Below, piece after piece: positions 24,432 to 33,770 of a stretch of 41,205 nucleotides of DNA. The position numbers and the translations under genes were made by a program. The stretch spans positions 1 through 41,205 of the forward strand of contig CAYJPA010000052.1 of the NCBI GenBank assembly GCA_964371945.1, in the 5' to 3' direction. Below the pieces are notes generated by a model. The model was not told the origin of the DNA, made no database searches, and saw only the letters and a program-made list of their open reading frames with translations. Source of the stretch: CAYJPA01 sp964371945 (GTDB lineage: Bacteria; Chloroflexota; Chloroflexia; Thermomicrobiales; UBA6265). Every line of letters begins with the position of its first letter. Positions within the stretch are counted from its first letter, which is position 1.

Positions 24432-25826
24432 ATGACAATTTGGTGTAAGGTGATCGAGCACAAAGCGGGCCCACGCTACTTGGCAATCGCGGATGCTATT
24501 GCTGAGGGCATCGCGAATGGAATCTTGAGCCCACTCGACCGCCTACCCCCGCAGCGAGAGCTCGCAAAGTCGATCGGCGTCTCGCTCAACACCGTCAGCC
24601 GCGCCTATGCCGAGGCCGCTCGTCGCGGATTTCTTGATGGAGAAGTCGGCCGGGGCACGTTTGTGCGAGCGGTTGATCGGGCTCAAGTCGATGTGCAGCC
24701 GGCCAGTTTGGCCAGATCCGATACCGGTGCGATCGATTTCTCCCTCAATCTCCCGTTCATGGGAGGTGCGGCGGCCGCGCTGGCCAAAACGCTTGGTCAA
24801 TTGGAACGCTTCTCGGGACTTTCATCGCTGCTCGATCATCAACGACCGGGCGGCAACGATCGTCATGCATCTGTCGCCGCTGGTTGGATCGAGCAACTGC
24901 GGCTCTCGGCCGCCGGGAGAAGCATCATTCTGTGCAATGGCGCTCAGCACGGGCTCTTGGTGGCACTACTTGCATTGACTCAACCGGGAGACGTACTCCT
25001 CGTCGAGGAATTGACGTACGCCCCCATCAAGTCGATGGCACGCCACCTGGGTCTCCGCCTCGTGCCAATCGCGCTCGACGCTGATGGGCTGATCCCTGAT
25101 GCATTGGAAGCCGCGTGCAAATCGAACGCCGCGAACGTGCTCTACTGCCTGCCGACGCTGCACACCCCGACCGGCATCACGATGAGCGAAGCTCGACGGC
25201 GGAAGATCGCTCTCATCGCCGAGGCCCATGAGCTCACGGTGATCGAGGACGACGTCTTTGGATTCCTGCCCACATTGCGTCCCAAACCGCTTGCCTGCTT
25301 CGCTCCCGAACACACGATATTCATCACCGGCGTTTCCAAGTGCATGGCTCCCGGATTACGTGTCGGCTATCTGCATGCGCCCGGTCGCTTGAAGGGCACT
25401 CTTGAATCAGCGGTCGCCTTGTCAACATGGATGCCGGCGCCGTTTATGGTCGAGATTGCGACACGTTGGATAGAGGATGGAACCGCGCGGCTATTGAATG
25501 AAGAGCAGCGGTCCGAAGCAAGCGCTCGGCAACGGATCGCTCGCGAGATCCTTCGCAACCAATCCTTCGAATCGGACTCATCTGGATTCCACCTTTGGCT
25601 CCAGCTGCCGGAGCAGTGGAGCGCGGATGCGTTCAGGACCGCGGCAAGCCGGCGCGGAGTCGAGTTACAAAGCGCGGCGACTTTTGCGGTTAATTCGGAA
25701 CAAGCACCAAATGCGGTTCGTCTCTGCCTTAGTCATGAAGTCAATCAAGAGCGCGTCATAACGGGTCTGAGCATTCTTGTGGATCTCATCAACAACGAAA
25801 GCTTCGACAGCAACTTCGTGATCTAG
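24432..25826 (+). CDS. MocR-family transcription regulator (GntR HTH fused to aminotransferase-like domain)
   Basis: The 464-residue product has an N-terminal winged helix (about residues 5-75) with the GntR signature LPPQRELAKSIGVSLNTVSRAY. A class I aminotransferase fold follows, with LLVEELTYAP, YCLPTLHTPTGITMSEARR, EDDVFGF and the PLP Lys in ITGVSKCMAPGLRVGYL. PLP or an amino-PLP adduct is expected to act as effector. I chose the ATG at 24432; the frame extends back to 24396. It is divergent from an EamA transporter, its likely target. Confidence 0.92.
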   Translation: MTIWCKVIEHKAGPRYLAIADAIAEGIANGILSPLDRLPPQRELAKSIGVSLNTVSRAYAEAARRGFLDGEVGRGTFVRAVDRAQVDVQPASLARSDTGAIDFSLNLPFMGGAAAALAKTLGQLERFSGLSSLLDHQRPGGNDRHASVAAGWIEQLRLSAAGRSIILCNGAQHGLLVALLALTQPGDVLLVEELTYAPIKSMARHLGLRLVPIALDADGLIPDALEAACKSNAANVLYCLPTLHTPTGITMSEARRRKIALIAEAHELTVIEDDVFGFLPTLRPKPLACFAPEHTIFITGVSKCMAPGLRVGYLHAPGRLKGTLESAVALSTWMPAPFMVEIATRWIEDGTARLLNEEQRSEASARQRIAREILRNQSFESDSSGFHLWLQLPEQWSADAFRTAASRRGVELQSAATFAVNSEQAPNAVRLCLSHEVNQERVITGLSILVDLINNESFDSNFVI

Positions 25827-26161
25827 GAATCCGGGCTTCGATTGAACCACCTGGTTGCCAAAACCGCTCAGCCCTGTCTTTGAGCACGCCACTCGTCGAT
25901 CGCCATCTGGCGCATCTCGCTTCTGGTCTGCGCGCTCATGGTTGACGCAACCCCGAAATCGGTTTCCTTCAGCTATCGAACGGGGTCGTAATTTTGTTCC
26001 AGCGTCTTGATCTCCATTTTCTGTCCTGTAAACTTGCGCGTCGCTAACTCGATTGCGCCCTCTGCGGCCCTATGCTATCGTGCCGAATCCTTCCCTTGGC
26101 CGGCCAAGCAATGGCGTAATCGAGCCCTAATCAGCGCCGGCGGCGCACGGAGTGGTGTTGA
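25827..26161. other. Spacer before the enolase-family gene, with candidate promoter
   Basis: No gene is seen. Near the right end TTGCGC (26053-26058), a 17-base spacer and TGC-TATCGT (-10 at 26076-26081, extended type) form a plausible promoter with a leader of about 74 bases. GGAG lies 9 bases before ATG 26162. Confidence 0.45.
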
Positions 26162-27277
26162 ATGAAGATTTCCCATGTCGAAACACTCTCCGTACAAGTG
26201 CCGGTCCACGACGGCGCCTGGCATAGCGCTGAGTTCGTCCCTGAGGGCTACAGCTACGGCGGCCAGTGGATTCGCCTTCACTGGCCTGAATTCCCAATCG
26301 TTATCTTGAAGCTCCACACCGATGAAGGTCTGATCGGCCTCGGCGAGGTCGCGAAAGGTGTGCCGGAATCCGCCGTGCGGCGACAGGCATCATTCTTCGA
26401 GGGGCGCGATCTTTGGTCGTTCAACCTGCAGGAGCTCCCGCTCGAAACAATGTGGTTCGCCGATCCTTCCATCTACTCCGCTTTCGAGATGGCGCTCTTC
26501 GACCTGATGGGCAAAGCCCTCAACGTGCCGGTCTATCGGCTCTTCGGCGGCAAGTACCGGGATCTCGTGCCGGTCTCCCGGTGCTCCGGACGGATGTCTC
26601 CACCCGATGCGGCGGCGCTTGCAAAAACCTGTGTCGACCAGGGCTATTCCGTGCTTAAGATGAAAGCAACCGCGGACGACCCAATCGTCGAACGTCTCGA
26701 GGCGATCCAGGCCGCGGTCGGCGACAAGCTACATGTCGTGGTCGATCCAAATCAGCGCTTCTATCAGCCTGTCAAACTGTTCGCGGTCGTCGAAAAGGTC
26801 AAGGAGCGCGGGATCACGAACGTGCAGTGCTTCGAAAGCCCGTACGATCAAAAGAATCTGGACTGGTATACATTAGCCCGCCAAAAAATGACGACGCCAC
26901 TGGCCCTTCACCTCAACAATGCTGCCGAGATCAAAGAAGCAATCAAACATGAAGCATGTGACTGGTTGAACATCGGCGGTCCGATGGTCGCGACCTACAA
27001 ACAGGCGGCGATCGCGGAGGCTGCGGGCATGCCGGCCTGGCATGGCTCCGGTGTCGACCTAGGGATTGCAGAAGCCTCGTACGCCCATGTCTGCGCGGCG
27101 AGCAAAGCGATCACCCTGACCAGCGACATTTGCGGCGAAACGCTTCGCGTCGACGATCTCATTACCGAGCCGCTGAAGATTGCAGATGGTCATGTCCGGG
27201 TTCCGGAAGGACCGGGACTCGGAGTGAGCCTGGACGAAGCCGCTGTCGAGCGATATCGGGTCGCCGGCGATTCCTAG
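26162..27277 (+). CDS. Enolase-superfamily (mandelate racemase/muconate lactonizing type) enzyme
   Basis: The 371-residue product has the capping domain and barrel of COG4948: KMK (KxK base, about residue 164), the metal ligands Asp in VVDPNQ and Glu in CFESP. The third acidic ligand, expected in the following strand, is replaced by LHLNN, and the later strand has WHGSG. Reactions in the family start with proton abstraction alpha to a carboxylate (racemisation, dehydration or cycloisomerisation). The substrate is unknown, perhaps a sugar acid. A transporter gene set follows directly, so imported material may be its substrate. Confidence 0.88.
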   Translation: MKISHVETLSVQVPVHDGAWHSAEFVPEGYSYGGQWIRLHWPEFPIVILKLHTDEGLIGLGEVAKGVPESAVRRQASFFEGRDLWSFNLQELPLETMWFADPSIYSAFEMALFDLMGKALNVPVYRLFGGKYRDLVPVSRCSGRMSPPDAAALAKTCVDQGYSVLKMKATADDPIVERLEAIQAAVGDKLHVVVDPNQRFYQPVKLFAVVEKVKERGITNVQCFESPYDQKNLDWYTLARQKMTTPLALHLNNAAEIKEAIKHEACDWLNIGGPMVATYKQAAIAEAAGMPAWHGSGVDLGIAEASYAHVCAASKAITLTSDICGETLRVDDLITEPLKIADGHVRVPEGPGLGVSLDEAAVERYRVAGDS

Positions 27278-27319
27278 CGAAGGAGGCAGTGCACTAGGTC
27301 GAATCGAATTGCTGTCGAA

Positions 27320-27335
27320 CCGCCGGCTGCGGCGG
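27320..27335 (+). other. Intercistronic stem-loop
   Basis: CCGCC-GGCTGC-GGCGG lies between the enolase-family gene and the binding protein, 24 bases before the latter's ATG. It could act as a partial attenuator or mRNA-stabilising hairpin, adjusting binding-protein levels. Confidence 0.4.
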
Positions 27336-27358
27336 AAATCGCCTAGGAGGAGTACCAA

Positions 27359-29035
27359 ATGGCAGAGCAATGGAACCTTGATCGACTCACGCAGGAATGG
27401 ACCGCACGTGGATTGAGCAGACGAGACTTGATGCGTCTGATTGCGTCCGGCGCAAGCATGACCGCGATGATGACCTTGCTCGGGAGCTCCCCTCTCAGCG
27501 CGGCCGCACAGGATGCCGTGGGCGGGCAGGCAAGCGTGCTTTGGGCCACGGCCCCGGTTACGCTCAGCCCGCTCTACTCGAGCTCTGGTTCTGAACAGCA
27601 GGTCGAGCGCGCAATGTTCGGCTCCCTCGTCAAGATGAGCGACGGCCTCATCCCAACCCCAGATCTCTGCGAAACAATCGTTGGATCAGATGACGGAACG
27701 GTCTACACCTTTACGTTGCGAGAAGGGCTCTCGTTCACGGACGGAATCGCCCTGACGTCGGTCGACGTCATCTTCACGCTTGAGCGAGCGATCAATCCGC
27801 TCACGGGGAGCATTTGGAAGGGCCGCCTCGCGGGCGTTATGGGAGCTGCAGACTACGACGGCACGACCGGCGAAGTCCCTGGATTGAAGGCGGTCGACGA
27901 GCGAACGGTCGAAGTGACGCTTTCGGCGCCGGATGGCGCGTTCCTGACCAATCTGTGCAGTTTCTCCGGTCTGGGCATACTTCCCAAGCACATCCTCGGC
28001 GAGATCGCTCCAGAAGCTCTCAAGGAGAATCCCTTCTCGCTTGCGCCTACAACGACCGCCGGAGGCTTCAGCTTCGTCCAGTACGCCACCGATCAGTATC
28101 TCGAGATGCAGCGCAATCCGACGTATCCAGGCGATGTGGGGCTCGATCGCATCTTCATGCGCATCCTGACCTCAGAAGTGGGTCTGGGTCAATTGGAGAC
28201 CGGCGAACTGGATCTGATGACTCTCCCGGTCGCCGAGATGGAGCGCGCTCAGGGGCTGGAAAACGTCACGGTCGTCAGCGTTCCAAGCCCGAGCATGGAC
28301 TTCTTGGCGCTCAACCTCGAACGCGAATACCTGCAAAATCCGAAAATGCGCCAGGCAATGATGCATGCGATCGACCGCGCCGGCATCGTTGCTTCTGTCC
28401 TACAAGGCGAAGGAACCGTCGTCAATTCACCGATTTTCGGGCCCGAGTGGATGGGTGCCCCCGCCGGGCTCAACGAGTACGCGTACGACCCGGAGATGGC
28501 CAAACAGCTGCTGACCGAATCTGGTTTCGATACCAGCCAGACGCTCTCGATCATGCACCTGCCCGGCACGCCGGCAAAGGATGCCGCGGTTGCGATCATG
28601 CAGCAGCAGCTCAATGAAGTCGGCTTCAAGATTGAGATCTTACAGGTCGATGTCGCGGAGTTGATCCGGCGTTATGTCGACGAAACAGACTTCGATCTCT
28701 TCTACAACGCCGGTGGCGTCTTCCGCGCCGATCCAAGCATCTCCGCAACGTACTTCGCAACCGCGAACTTCACCCCGGGTGGCGGCAATGGTTCGCACTA
28801 CACGAATGCACGTGTCGATGAGCTCTTCAACGCCGGCAAGGGGCAGACCGACAACGCGGAGAGGCAGGCAACATATACCGAGATCGCAACAATTCTGAAT
28901 GAAGAGGTGCCGTGGATCTTCCTCTGGTCGCCGAATTCGATCTTTGGATTCAGCAATCGGTTGCAGGGCTTCGCGCCGCCGAGCTATTCCGACAACAAAC
29001 TCTGGAACGCGGAGACGTGGTCGGTTACAGAGTAA
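27359..29035 (+). CDS. Family 5 extracellular solute-binding protein (Dpp/Opp type), Tat-exported
   Basis: The 558-residue product has a twin-arginine signal (SRRDLMRLIASG, residues 20-31) and probable cleavage after SAAA. The mature part has the family 5 pattern: DGLIPTPDLCETIVGSDDGTVYTFTLREGLSFTDG, then PKMRQAMMHAIDRAGIVASVL in the second half. It binds a peptide or other oligomer and delivers it to the permeases that follow. AGGAGGAG precedes ATG 27359. The enolase-family neighbour suggests a non-peptide ligand, which is inference. Confidence 0.92.
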   Translation: MAEQWNLDRLTQEWTARGLSRRDLMRLIASGASMTAMMTLLGSSPLSAAAQDAVGGQASVLWATAPVTLSPLYSSSGSEQQVERAMFGSLVKMSDGLIPTPDLCETIVGSDDGTVYTFTLREGLSFTDGIALTSVDVIFTLERAINPLTGSIWKGRLAGVMGAADYDGTTGEVPGLKAVDERTVEVTLSAPDGAFLTNLCSFSGLGILPKHILGEIAPEALKENPFSLAPTTTAGGFSFVQYATDQYLEMQRNPTYPGDVGLDRIFMRILTSEVGLGQLETGELDLMTLPVAEMERAQGLENVTVVSVPSPSMDFLALNLEREYLQNPKMRQAMMHAIDRAGIVASVLQGEGTVVNSPIFGPEWMGAPAGLNEYAYDPEMAKQLLTESGFDTSQTLSIMHLPGTPAKDAAVAIMQQQLNEVGFKIEILQVDVAELIRRYVDETDFDLFYNAGGVFRADPSISATYFATANFTPGGGNGSHYTNARVDELFNAGKGQTDNAERQATYTEIATILNEEVPWIFLWSPNSIFGFSNRLQGFAPPSYSDNKLWNAETWSVTE

Positions 29036-29083
29036 CGCGATCGATGAACGCTGTCGCATAGCCGGCGCGAGATTGGAACGACA

Positions 29084-30046
29084 ATGGGCCGGTACATCCT
29101 GCGGCGGTTGCTCATCAGCATTCCAGTGCTTCTCGGGATCACCCTGGTGACCTACCTGATCGTCACACTGGCGCCGGGTGATCCCGTTTCGGCATTGGTC
29201 GATCCCGAACAAGTCGCGGCACTCGGCCCCGGCTGGCTCGATCAGCAGCGCGCCGAGCTCGGTTTGGACAAGCCACTTCCCGTGCGATATGGCCTCTGGA
29301 TGAAGGAGATCCTGCAAGGAAACCTGGGGTACTCATACTCCGACCGTCAACCGGTGGCCGACAAGATCTCCGAACGAATCTGGCCGACATTCAAGCTCAT
29401 GCTCACCGTGCAGCTGCTTGCGCTCCTGATCGCGGTGCCAATAGGTGTTATTTCGGCCGTCAAGCAGTATTCGCTCATCGATTACCTGGCGACGGTCTTC
29501 GGATTCACGACCATTTCGATCCCTTCGTTTTTCTTGGCGCTCGCCGGAATCTATATCTTCGCGATCAAACTGCGCGTGTTGCCGACCGCCGGGATGAGGA
29601 CGATTGGAGAGCCGCCATCGCTGCTCGATTCACTGCATCACCTCATTTTGCCCGCGGCGGTGCTCGGACTCGCCCAGGCGGCGCCGTTGATCCGGTACAC
29701 GCGGTCGAGCATGCTGGAAACTGTCCGCCAGGACTATGTTCGTGTGGCGCGCGCGAAGGGCCTCTCGGAGGGCGCGGTGATTGCCCGCCACTCTTTAAGG
29801 AATGCGCTGATTCCTCTGGTTACGGTCATCGCGCTTTCGCTACCTCAGATGCTTGGCGGAACCGTGATCATCGAACAGGTCTTTTCCTGGCCCGGGATGG
29901 GAACGCTTGCGATCAAAGCGGTTCGAGGTCGCGATTACCCGACGATCATGGCGATCAACATGATTGGCGCAGTCGCAATTCTCGTGAGTAGCTTGATCGC
30001 GGATGTGATTTACGCCTGGATCGACCCACGCATAAGCTACTCCTGA
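29084..30046 (+). CDS. Dpp/Opp-type ABC permease (DppB-like)
   Basis: The 320-residue product begins MGRYILRRLLISIPVLLGIT, the standard DppB opening, followed by FxxxxLxPGDP-like TLAPGDPVSALV. It has six helices and the EAA loop RAKGLSEGAVIARHSLRNALIPL (about residues 223-246). It pairs with the DppC-like permease 43 bases downstream. Confidence 0.94.
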   Translation: MGRYILRRLLISIPVLLGITLVTYLIVTLAPGDPVSALVDPEQVAALGPGWLDQQRAELGLDKPLPVRYGLWMKEILQGNLGYSYSDRQPVADKISERIWPTFKLMLTVQLLALLIAVPIGVISAVKQYSLIDYLATVFGFTTISIPSFFLALAGIYIFAIKLRVLPTAGMRTIGEPPSLLDSLHHLILPAAVLGLAQAAPLIRYTRSSMLETVRQDYVRVARAKGLSEGAVIARHSLRNALIPLVTVIALSLPQMLGGTVIIEQVFSWPGMGTLAIKAVRGRDYPTIMAINMIGAVAILVSSLIADVIYAWIDPRISYS

Positions 30047-30089
30047 TCGGAGCCGCGGCGGTGGAGCTTTCAGCACGGAAAACTGGTTA

Positions 30090-31034
30090 ATGACTGATCT
30101 CACCAACGCGGCAGAGCGGACCACCCATCGCGAACAGTCCGGCGACTCGGGTCAGCCGCACAAATCGCTGGCGGTGACCCAGGTTGTTCACTCCAAATCC
30201 AGTGTATGGCGGCGCTTTCGGCGCCACCGCCTGGCGATGGCCGGTCTGGCCGTTTTGATGCTGCTCGTCTTCCTGGCAGTCTTCGCACCGTTGCTGGCAT
30301 CGCACCCACCGCAGGCGATCGACCTCTCTGCCTACCGCCTTGGTCCGAGCACGGATCATCCGCTTGGTACGGACACAGCTGGGCGCGATATTTTCAGCCG
30401 GTTGCTTCACGCCGGACGGGTGTCGCTCAGTGTCGGTCTGGTGGCGGTTTCAATCTACACCGCCATCGGCGTGGTGCTCGGCGCACTGGCCGGATACTTC
30501 GGTGGCTGGGTTGACGCGACCGTCATGCGACTGGCCGATGTCGTGCTCTCCTTCCCGACCTTGATCATCATCATCACCTTGGCCTCCGTGCTTGGACCGA
30601 GCATCTACAACGTGATGCTGGCGATCGGGCTGCTTGGTTGGCCGACGATTGCCCGGTTACTGCGTGGAGAGCTGCTTTCGTTGCGTGAGCGGGAGTTCGT
30701 CATCGGCGCAAGAGCGGCCGGCTGCAGCGATCTTCGCATGATCTTCCGTTATCTGCTGCCGAACGCGATGGCGCCCGTGCTCGTGGCGGCGACCTTTGGG
30801 ATCGCCTACGCGATTTTGATCGAAGCCGGTTTGAGCTTCCTCGGGCTCGGCGTGCAACCCCCGACCGCGAGCTGGGGCAATATGTTGACCGATGCGCAGT
30901 CGCTCACGGTTTTGGAATCGATGCCATGGCTTTGGCTGCCTCCCGGCGCCATGATCGCCCTCGCGGTGCTTTCGATCAACTTCATCGGCGACGGCCTACG
31001 CGACGCCCTCGATCCCTACCTCATGAATCGCTAG
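30090..31034 (+). CDS. Dpp/Opp-type ABC permease (DppC-like)
   Basis: The 314-residue product has a long hydrophilic N-terminus (about 45 residues), then six helices. It carries HPLGTDTAGRDIFSRLLHAGRVSL, the EAA loop GARAAGCSDLRMIFRYLLPN, and the usual ending FIGDGLRDALDPYL. No DppD/DppF ATPase gene follows, although these normally complete the operon. The ATPases must be encoded elsewhere. Confidence 0.94.
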   Translation: MTDLTNAAERTTHREQSGDSGQPHKSLAVTQVVHSKSSVWRRFRRHRLAMAGLAVLMLLVFLAVFAPLLASHPPQAIDLSAYRLGPSTDHPLGTDTAGRDIFSRLLHAGRVSLSVGLVAVSIYTAIGVVLGALAGYFGGWVDATVMRLADVVLSFPTLIIIITLASVLGPSIYNVMLAIGLLGWPTIARLLRGELLSLREREFVIGARAAGCSDLRMIFRYLLPNAMAPVLVAATFGIAYAILIEAGLSFLGLGVQPPTASWGNMLTDAQSLTVLESMPWLWLPPGAMIALAVLSINFIGDGLRDALDPYLMNR

Positions 31035-31159
31035 CGAATAGCCGGCCCGCCTTCTTCCTGCGGTGACTGACTCGAATCATCCGCACGACCATGCCACACG
31101 CTCCCCAAGCGAAGAGCAAGAACAGCCATGTGCGATGCCACGGGCCTCGTGTTGGCGGC

Positions 31160-31176
31160 GGCGCACGGCGTGCGCC
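31160..31176. repeat. Palindrome, variant of the GGCGCAYGGCRTGCGCC family
   Basis: GGCGCACGGCGTGCGCC is a perfect 17-base palindrome apart from its centre. It differs from the copies at 5618 and 41137 by two compensating changes that keep the stem. It lies 125 bases past the dppC-like stop. Confidence 0.6.
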
Positions 31177-31649
31177 TGGGGTCGTCCCGAGCTATCCGAT
31201 TCCGCATGTTCACACCGGTTGAATTACACCGGGCGCATGCCGCGAGTCGAAACCCCTTCCGCTGCTCACTCTCTTGACTCATAAGTACTCCGGGCCAACC
31301 CCGAACCCGAGATATTTCGGCTGTTTCAACGTGACGAACTCCCATTGCCCAACACCACGCACCTGCTCGTGGACACCGATCACGCATGCAAAAGGAAATC
31401 TGCGTGTTCAAGAATCGACACGACATTCGGTGAACCGGGGTACCAGCATCGTTGGCATGATTAGCGTACCGGCACGAAGATTCGCTCCAAGGCGCCCCAA
31501 GTCATTGCAGCGATCAACCGCGGCAACTTCGACAGTGGCGAAATGCACTGTCTGTCAGTACTAGCATCGCCCAGACCTAATGCTGCTCTGCGCCTTCGAT
31601 ATCATGGCGAGGACTGTTCGGCGCAGCGTTTGGAATTGGTATTGTCAAA
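31177..31649. other. Spacer without recognisable gene
   Basis: This lies between convergent transporter genes. Open frames on either strand (longest about 95 codons) show no convincing start, ribosome site or recognisable product. I see nothing further. Confidence 0.4.
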
Positions 31650-31665
31650 TTCGGCAATTGCCGAA
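31650..31665 (-). terminator. Palindrome after the orphan binding protein
   Basis: TTCGGCAATTGCCGAA is a perfect 16-base palindrome (6-bp stem, AATT loop) starting three bases past the stop on the minus strand and followed by TTTG. It may be a weak terminator. Confidence 0.45.
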
Positions 31666-31668
31666 GTA

Positions 31669-33498
31669 TCATCCTGATTCTGTCCGATTCCAGTTGGCGC
31701 TGTTCCAATAGAGCGACTCGAATGGCCCAGCAGCGACGTTCTCGTCGCGTAGCGTGTTGGCGATCGCGTACCGCTGCGAGGAGCGGTGTACCAACGGGAT
31801 GACAGCCGCATCCTCGACCAAAAGATCGTTGAGTTGGATGCAGAGCTCGACAATCCGGTCGTAGGTCAGCGCGGCAAGCAACTCATCGTAGAGCACATCG
31901 AACGCCGTGTTGTCATAGCGGGAGACATTTTGGCCGGACCAGCCGTTCTCCTGCTGGGCAATATTTTGACCTCCATTGCTGTACCAACTCATAAGATAAC
32001 TGGTCGGAATCGGGTTGAACGGACCATTCGAGTACAAAGTGAGATCGGCGGTGAAGCGTCCCAGCCCATCCACGTTGTCAGCGTCGCTGCTGAAAAATGT
32101 GCCGGGATCCACCGGCTTGCGCTGCAACACTACCCCGAGTTTCTTCCATTGACCCCCGAGCGCCTTTGCGACGTTGTCACGCGTCGCTGATTGGGAGTAG
32201 GCAACGATCAGCCGTAGTTCGTTGCCGTCCTTTTTTCGTATCTCGCCGTCGAGCGTCCAACCGGCATCGTCCAACAGCCGGTTCGCTTCATCCCGGTCGT
32301 ACGTTGCATCCCCGGTCGCCGCAGCCATCGCACCGATCCCCTCGATCACTCGTCCCGTCGGCTCGTCGCCGCGGGAGAAGTAGTTACTCGCGAGCTTCTC
32401 CCGGTCGGTTCCCAGCCCGAGCGCCTGTCGTACCGCCTTGTCGGTGAGTATTGGGTGGGGTGTCTGCCAGTGCGACAGTTGGCCGCCGGCTTCGGTGTTG
32501 GGGTCCGAGAAGTTAATCAGCAGTTGCTCGACTGCCGTTCCCGCCGCGATTCCGACATGGCCAACGCCTTCCTGTTCCATCGCGACGAGGATCGCATCCT
32601 CGACGGCGACGTTCCAGGCCAAATCGGCAGTCCCGGCGACAAGCACCTTTTGCGCCGCCGACGCCGGGTCGCCTCCGCCCGTCAGGAGGATCTTCGCGAA
32701 GAAAGGTTTGTCGCGCTCACGGTAGCGCTCGTTCGCGGCAAAGATGACTTCAGTGCCGGGTGTGAACGACTCGACGACATACGGGCCAGTCCCGACCGGC
32801 TTCAGCGCAAACGACTCCTTCGTAGCGCCTGCAGCGAAGATGTGCGCGGGGTAGATGCCGCTCAGGATTGAACTATTCAAGGCGAGAAACCAGCCTGGTG
32901 TCGGTTGCGAGAAGGCGATCCGAACCGTCAGGTCGTCCACAGCTTCGACCTTGCTGATCGACTGGTAGGCGCCAGGGTTCATCGCCGTTGACAGATTGGC
33001 GGGGTCGGTGAGCCACTCCCACGTAAACACGACATCCGCCGCGGTGAACGGTGTGCCGTCGCTCCAGCGTACCCGTTCGCGGAGCCGGTAGGTCACAGAC
33101 GAGAAGTCATCTGCCAATAGACCATTCGCTAGTGATGGCACCTCGCTCGCCAGGGTTGGCAGGAGCGTTCCATCGGGGAGGTAGTTGAGGAGCGGCTCGG
33201 TCACGAACGCTGTCGCTATGATGTCTGCGATGCGATAGGCGGTGAGTGCGCCGAGTTCTTGCGGGGCCTGCCATTGCACGATCCGCAACTCGCCTCCGGC
33301 ACCACGCGTTTGCCCCTTCGTCCCAGCACTTGGTGGTGTTTCGGAAGTGGTCGCTGCAGCGATTGTCGCGTGCGAGAGGGTATGGCCGGCCGTCAGACCG
33401 CCAGCGAGCGCTGCCGTGCGCCAGAGAAGCACTCGGCGAGAGATGAGATCGTTTTGAAGCATCTTGACGATTTGCTTTAGCGCGTTGTCGTCAGTCAT
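31669..33498 (-). CDS. Family 5 extracellular solute-binding protein (orphan)
   Basis: The 609-residue product has a Tat-like signal (SRRVLLWRTAALAGGLTAG, about residues 20-38), then a family 5 fold: LRERVRWSDGTPFTAADVVFTWEWL, LKPVGTGPYVVESF, KAVRQALGLGTDREKLA. It has no permease or ATPase neighbours on its strand, so it may feed the adjacent DppBC pair, which lies convergent to it. I chose ATG 33498, preceded by GAGGTG at 6 bases; the open frame extends to 33591. A near-consensus promoter lies 225 bases upstream. Confidence 0.92.
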   Translation of the reverse strand: MTDDNALKQIVKMLQNDLISRRVLLWRTAALAGGLTAGHTLSHATIAAATTSETPPSAGTKGQTRGAGGELRIVQWQAPQELGALTAYRIADIIATAFVTEPLLNYLPDGTLLPTLASEVPSLANGLLADDFSSVTYRLRERVRWSDGTPFTAADVVFTWEWLTDPANLSTAMNPGAYQSISKVEAVDDLTVRIAFSQPTPGWFLALNSSILSGIYPAHIFAAGATKESFALKPVGTGPYVVESFTPGTEVIFAANERYRERDKPFFAKILLTGGGDPASAAQKVLVAGTADLAWNVAVEDAILVAMEQEGVGHVGIAAGTAVEQLLINFSDPNTEAGGQLSHWQTPHPILTDKAVRQALGLGTDREKLASNYFSRGDEPTGRVIEGIGAMAAATGDATYDRDEANRLLDDAGWTLDGEIRKKDGNELRLIVAYSQSATRDNVAKALGGQWKKLGVVLQRKPVDPGTFFSSDADNVDGLGRFTADLTLYSNGPFNPIPTSYLMSWYSNGGQNIAQQENGWSGQNVSRYDNTAFDVLYDELLAALTYDRIVELCIQLNDLLVEDAAVIPLVHRSSQRYAIANTLRDENVAAGPFESLYWNSANWNRTESG

Positions 33499-33724
33499 CT
33501 TTCTCACCTCATGCACGGGGCCTCGCGAACCGTCCAAGAAAAAATTCGGGCCCTGAATCAGTTGACCACATCGACCGAGTTGAGGTCGCACGGGATCGCG
33601 GTTTCAGTTGCCATCTAGCGGCATCGACTCATAGGTGAGCAATAGCGATCACCTATTTCGAAGTGAGCCGTGATCCAGTCTGGGTCAGTTCTTTGATGTT
33701 TGCAAGCGAATGGTTAGTAGCACT

Positions 33725-33752
33725 AGTATAGGGTGGATCTGAAGTTCGTCAA
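33725..33752 (-). promoter_or_regulatory. Promoter of the orphan binding protein
   Basis: On the minus strand TTGACG (33752-33747), a 16-base spacer and TATACT (33730-33725) form a strong promoter with a start near 33718, giving a leader of about 220 bases. The MITE-like element begins only 18 bases upstream of the -35. Confidence 0.65.
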
Positions 33753-33770
33753 TCTACTTAAGTCCCAGCG

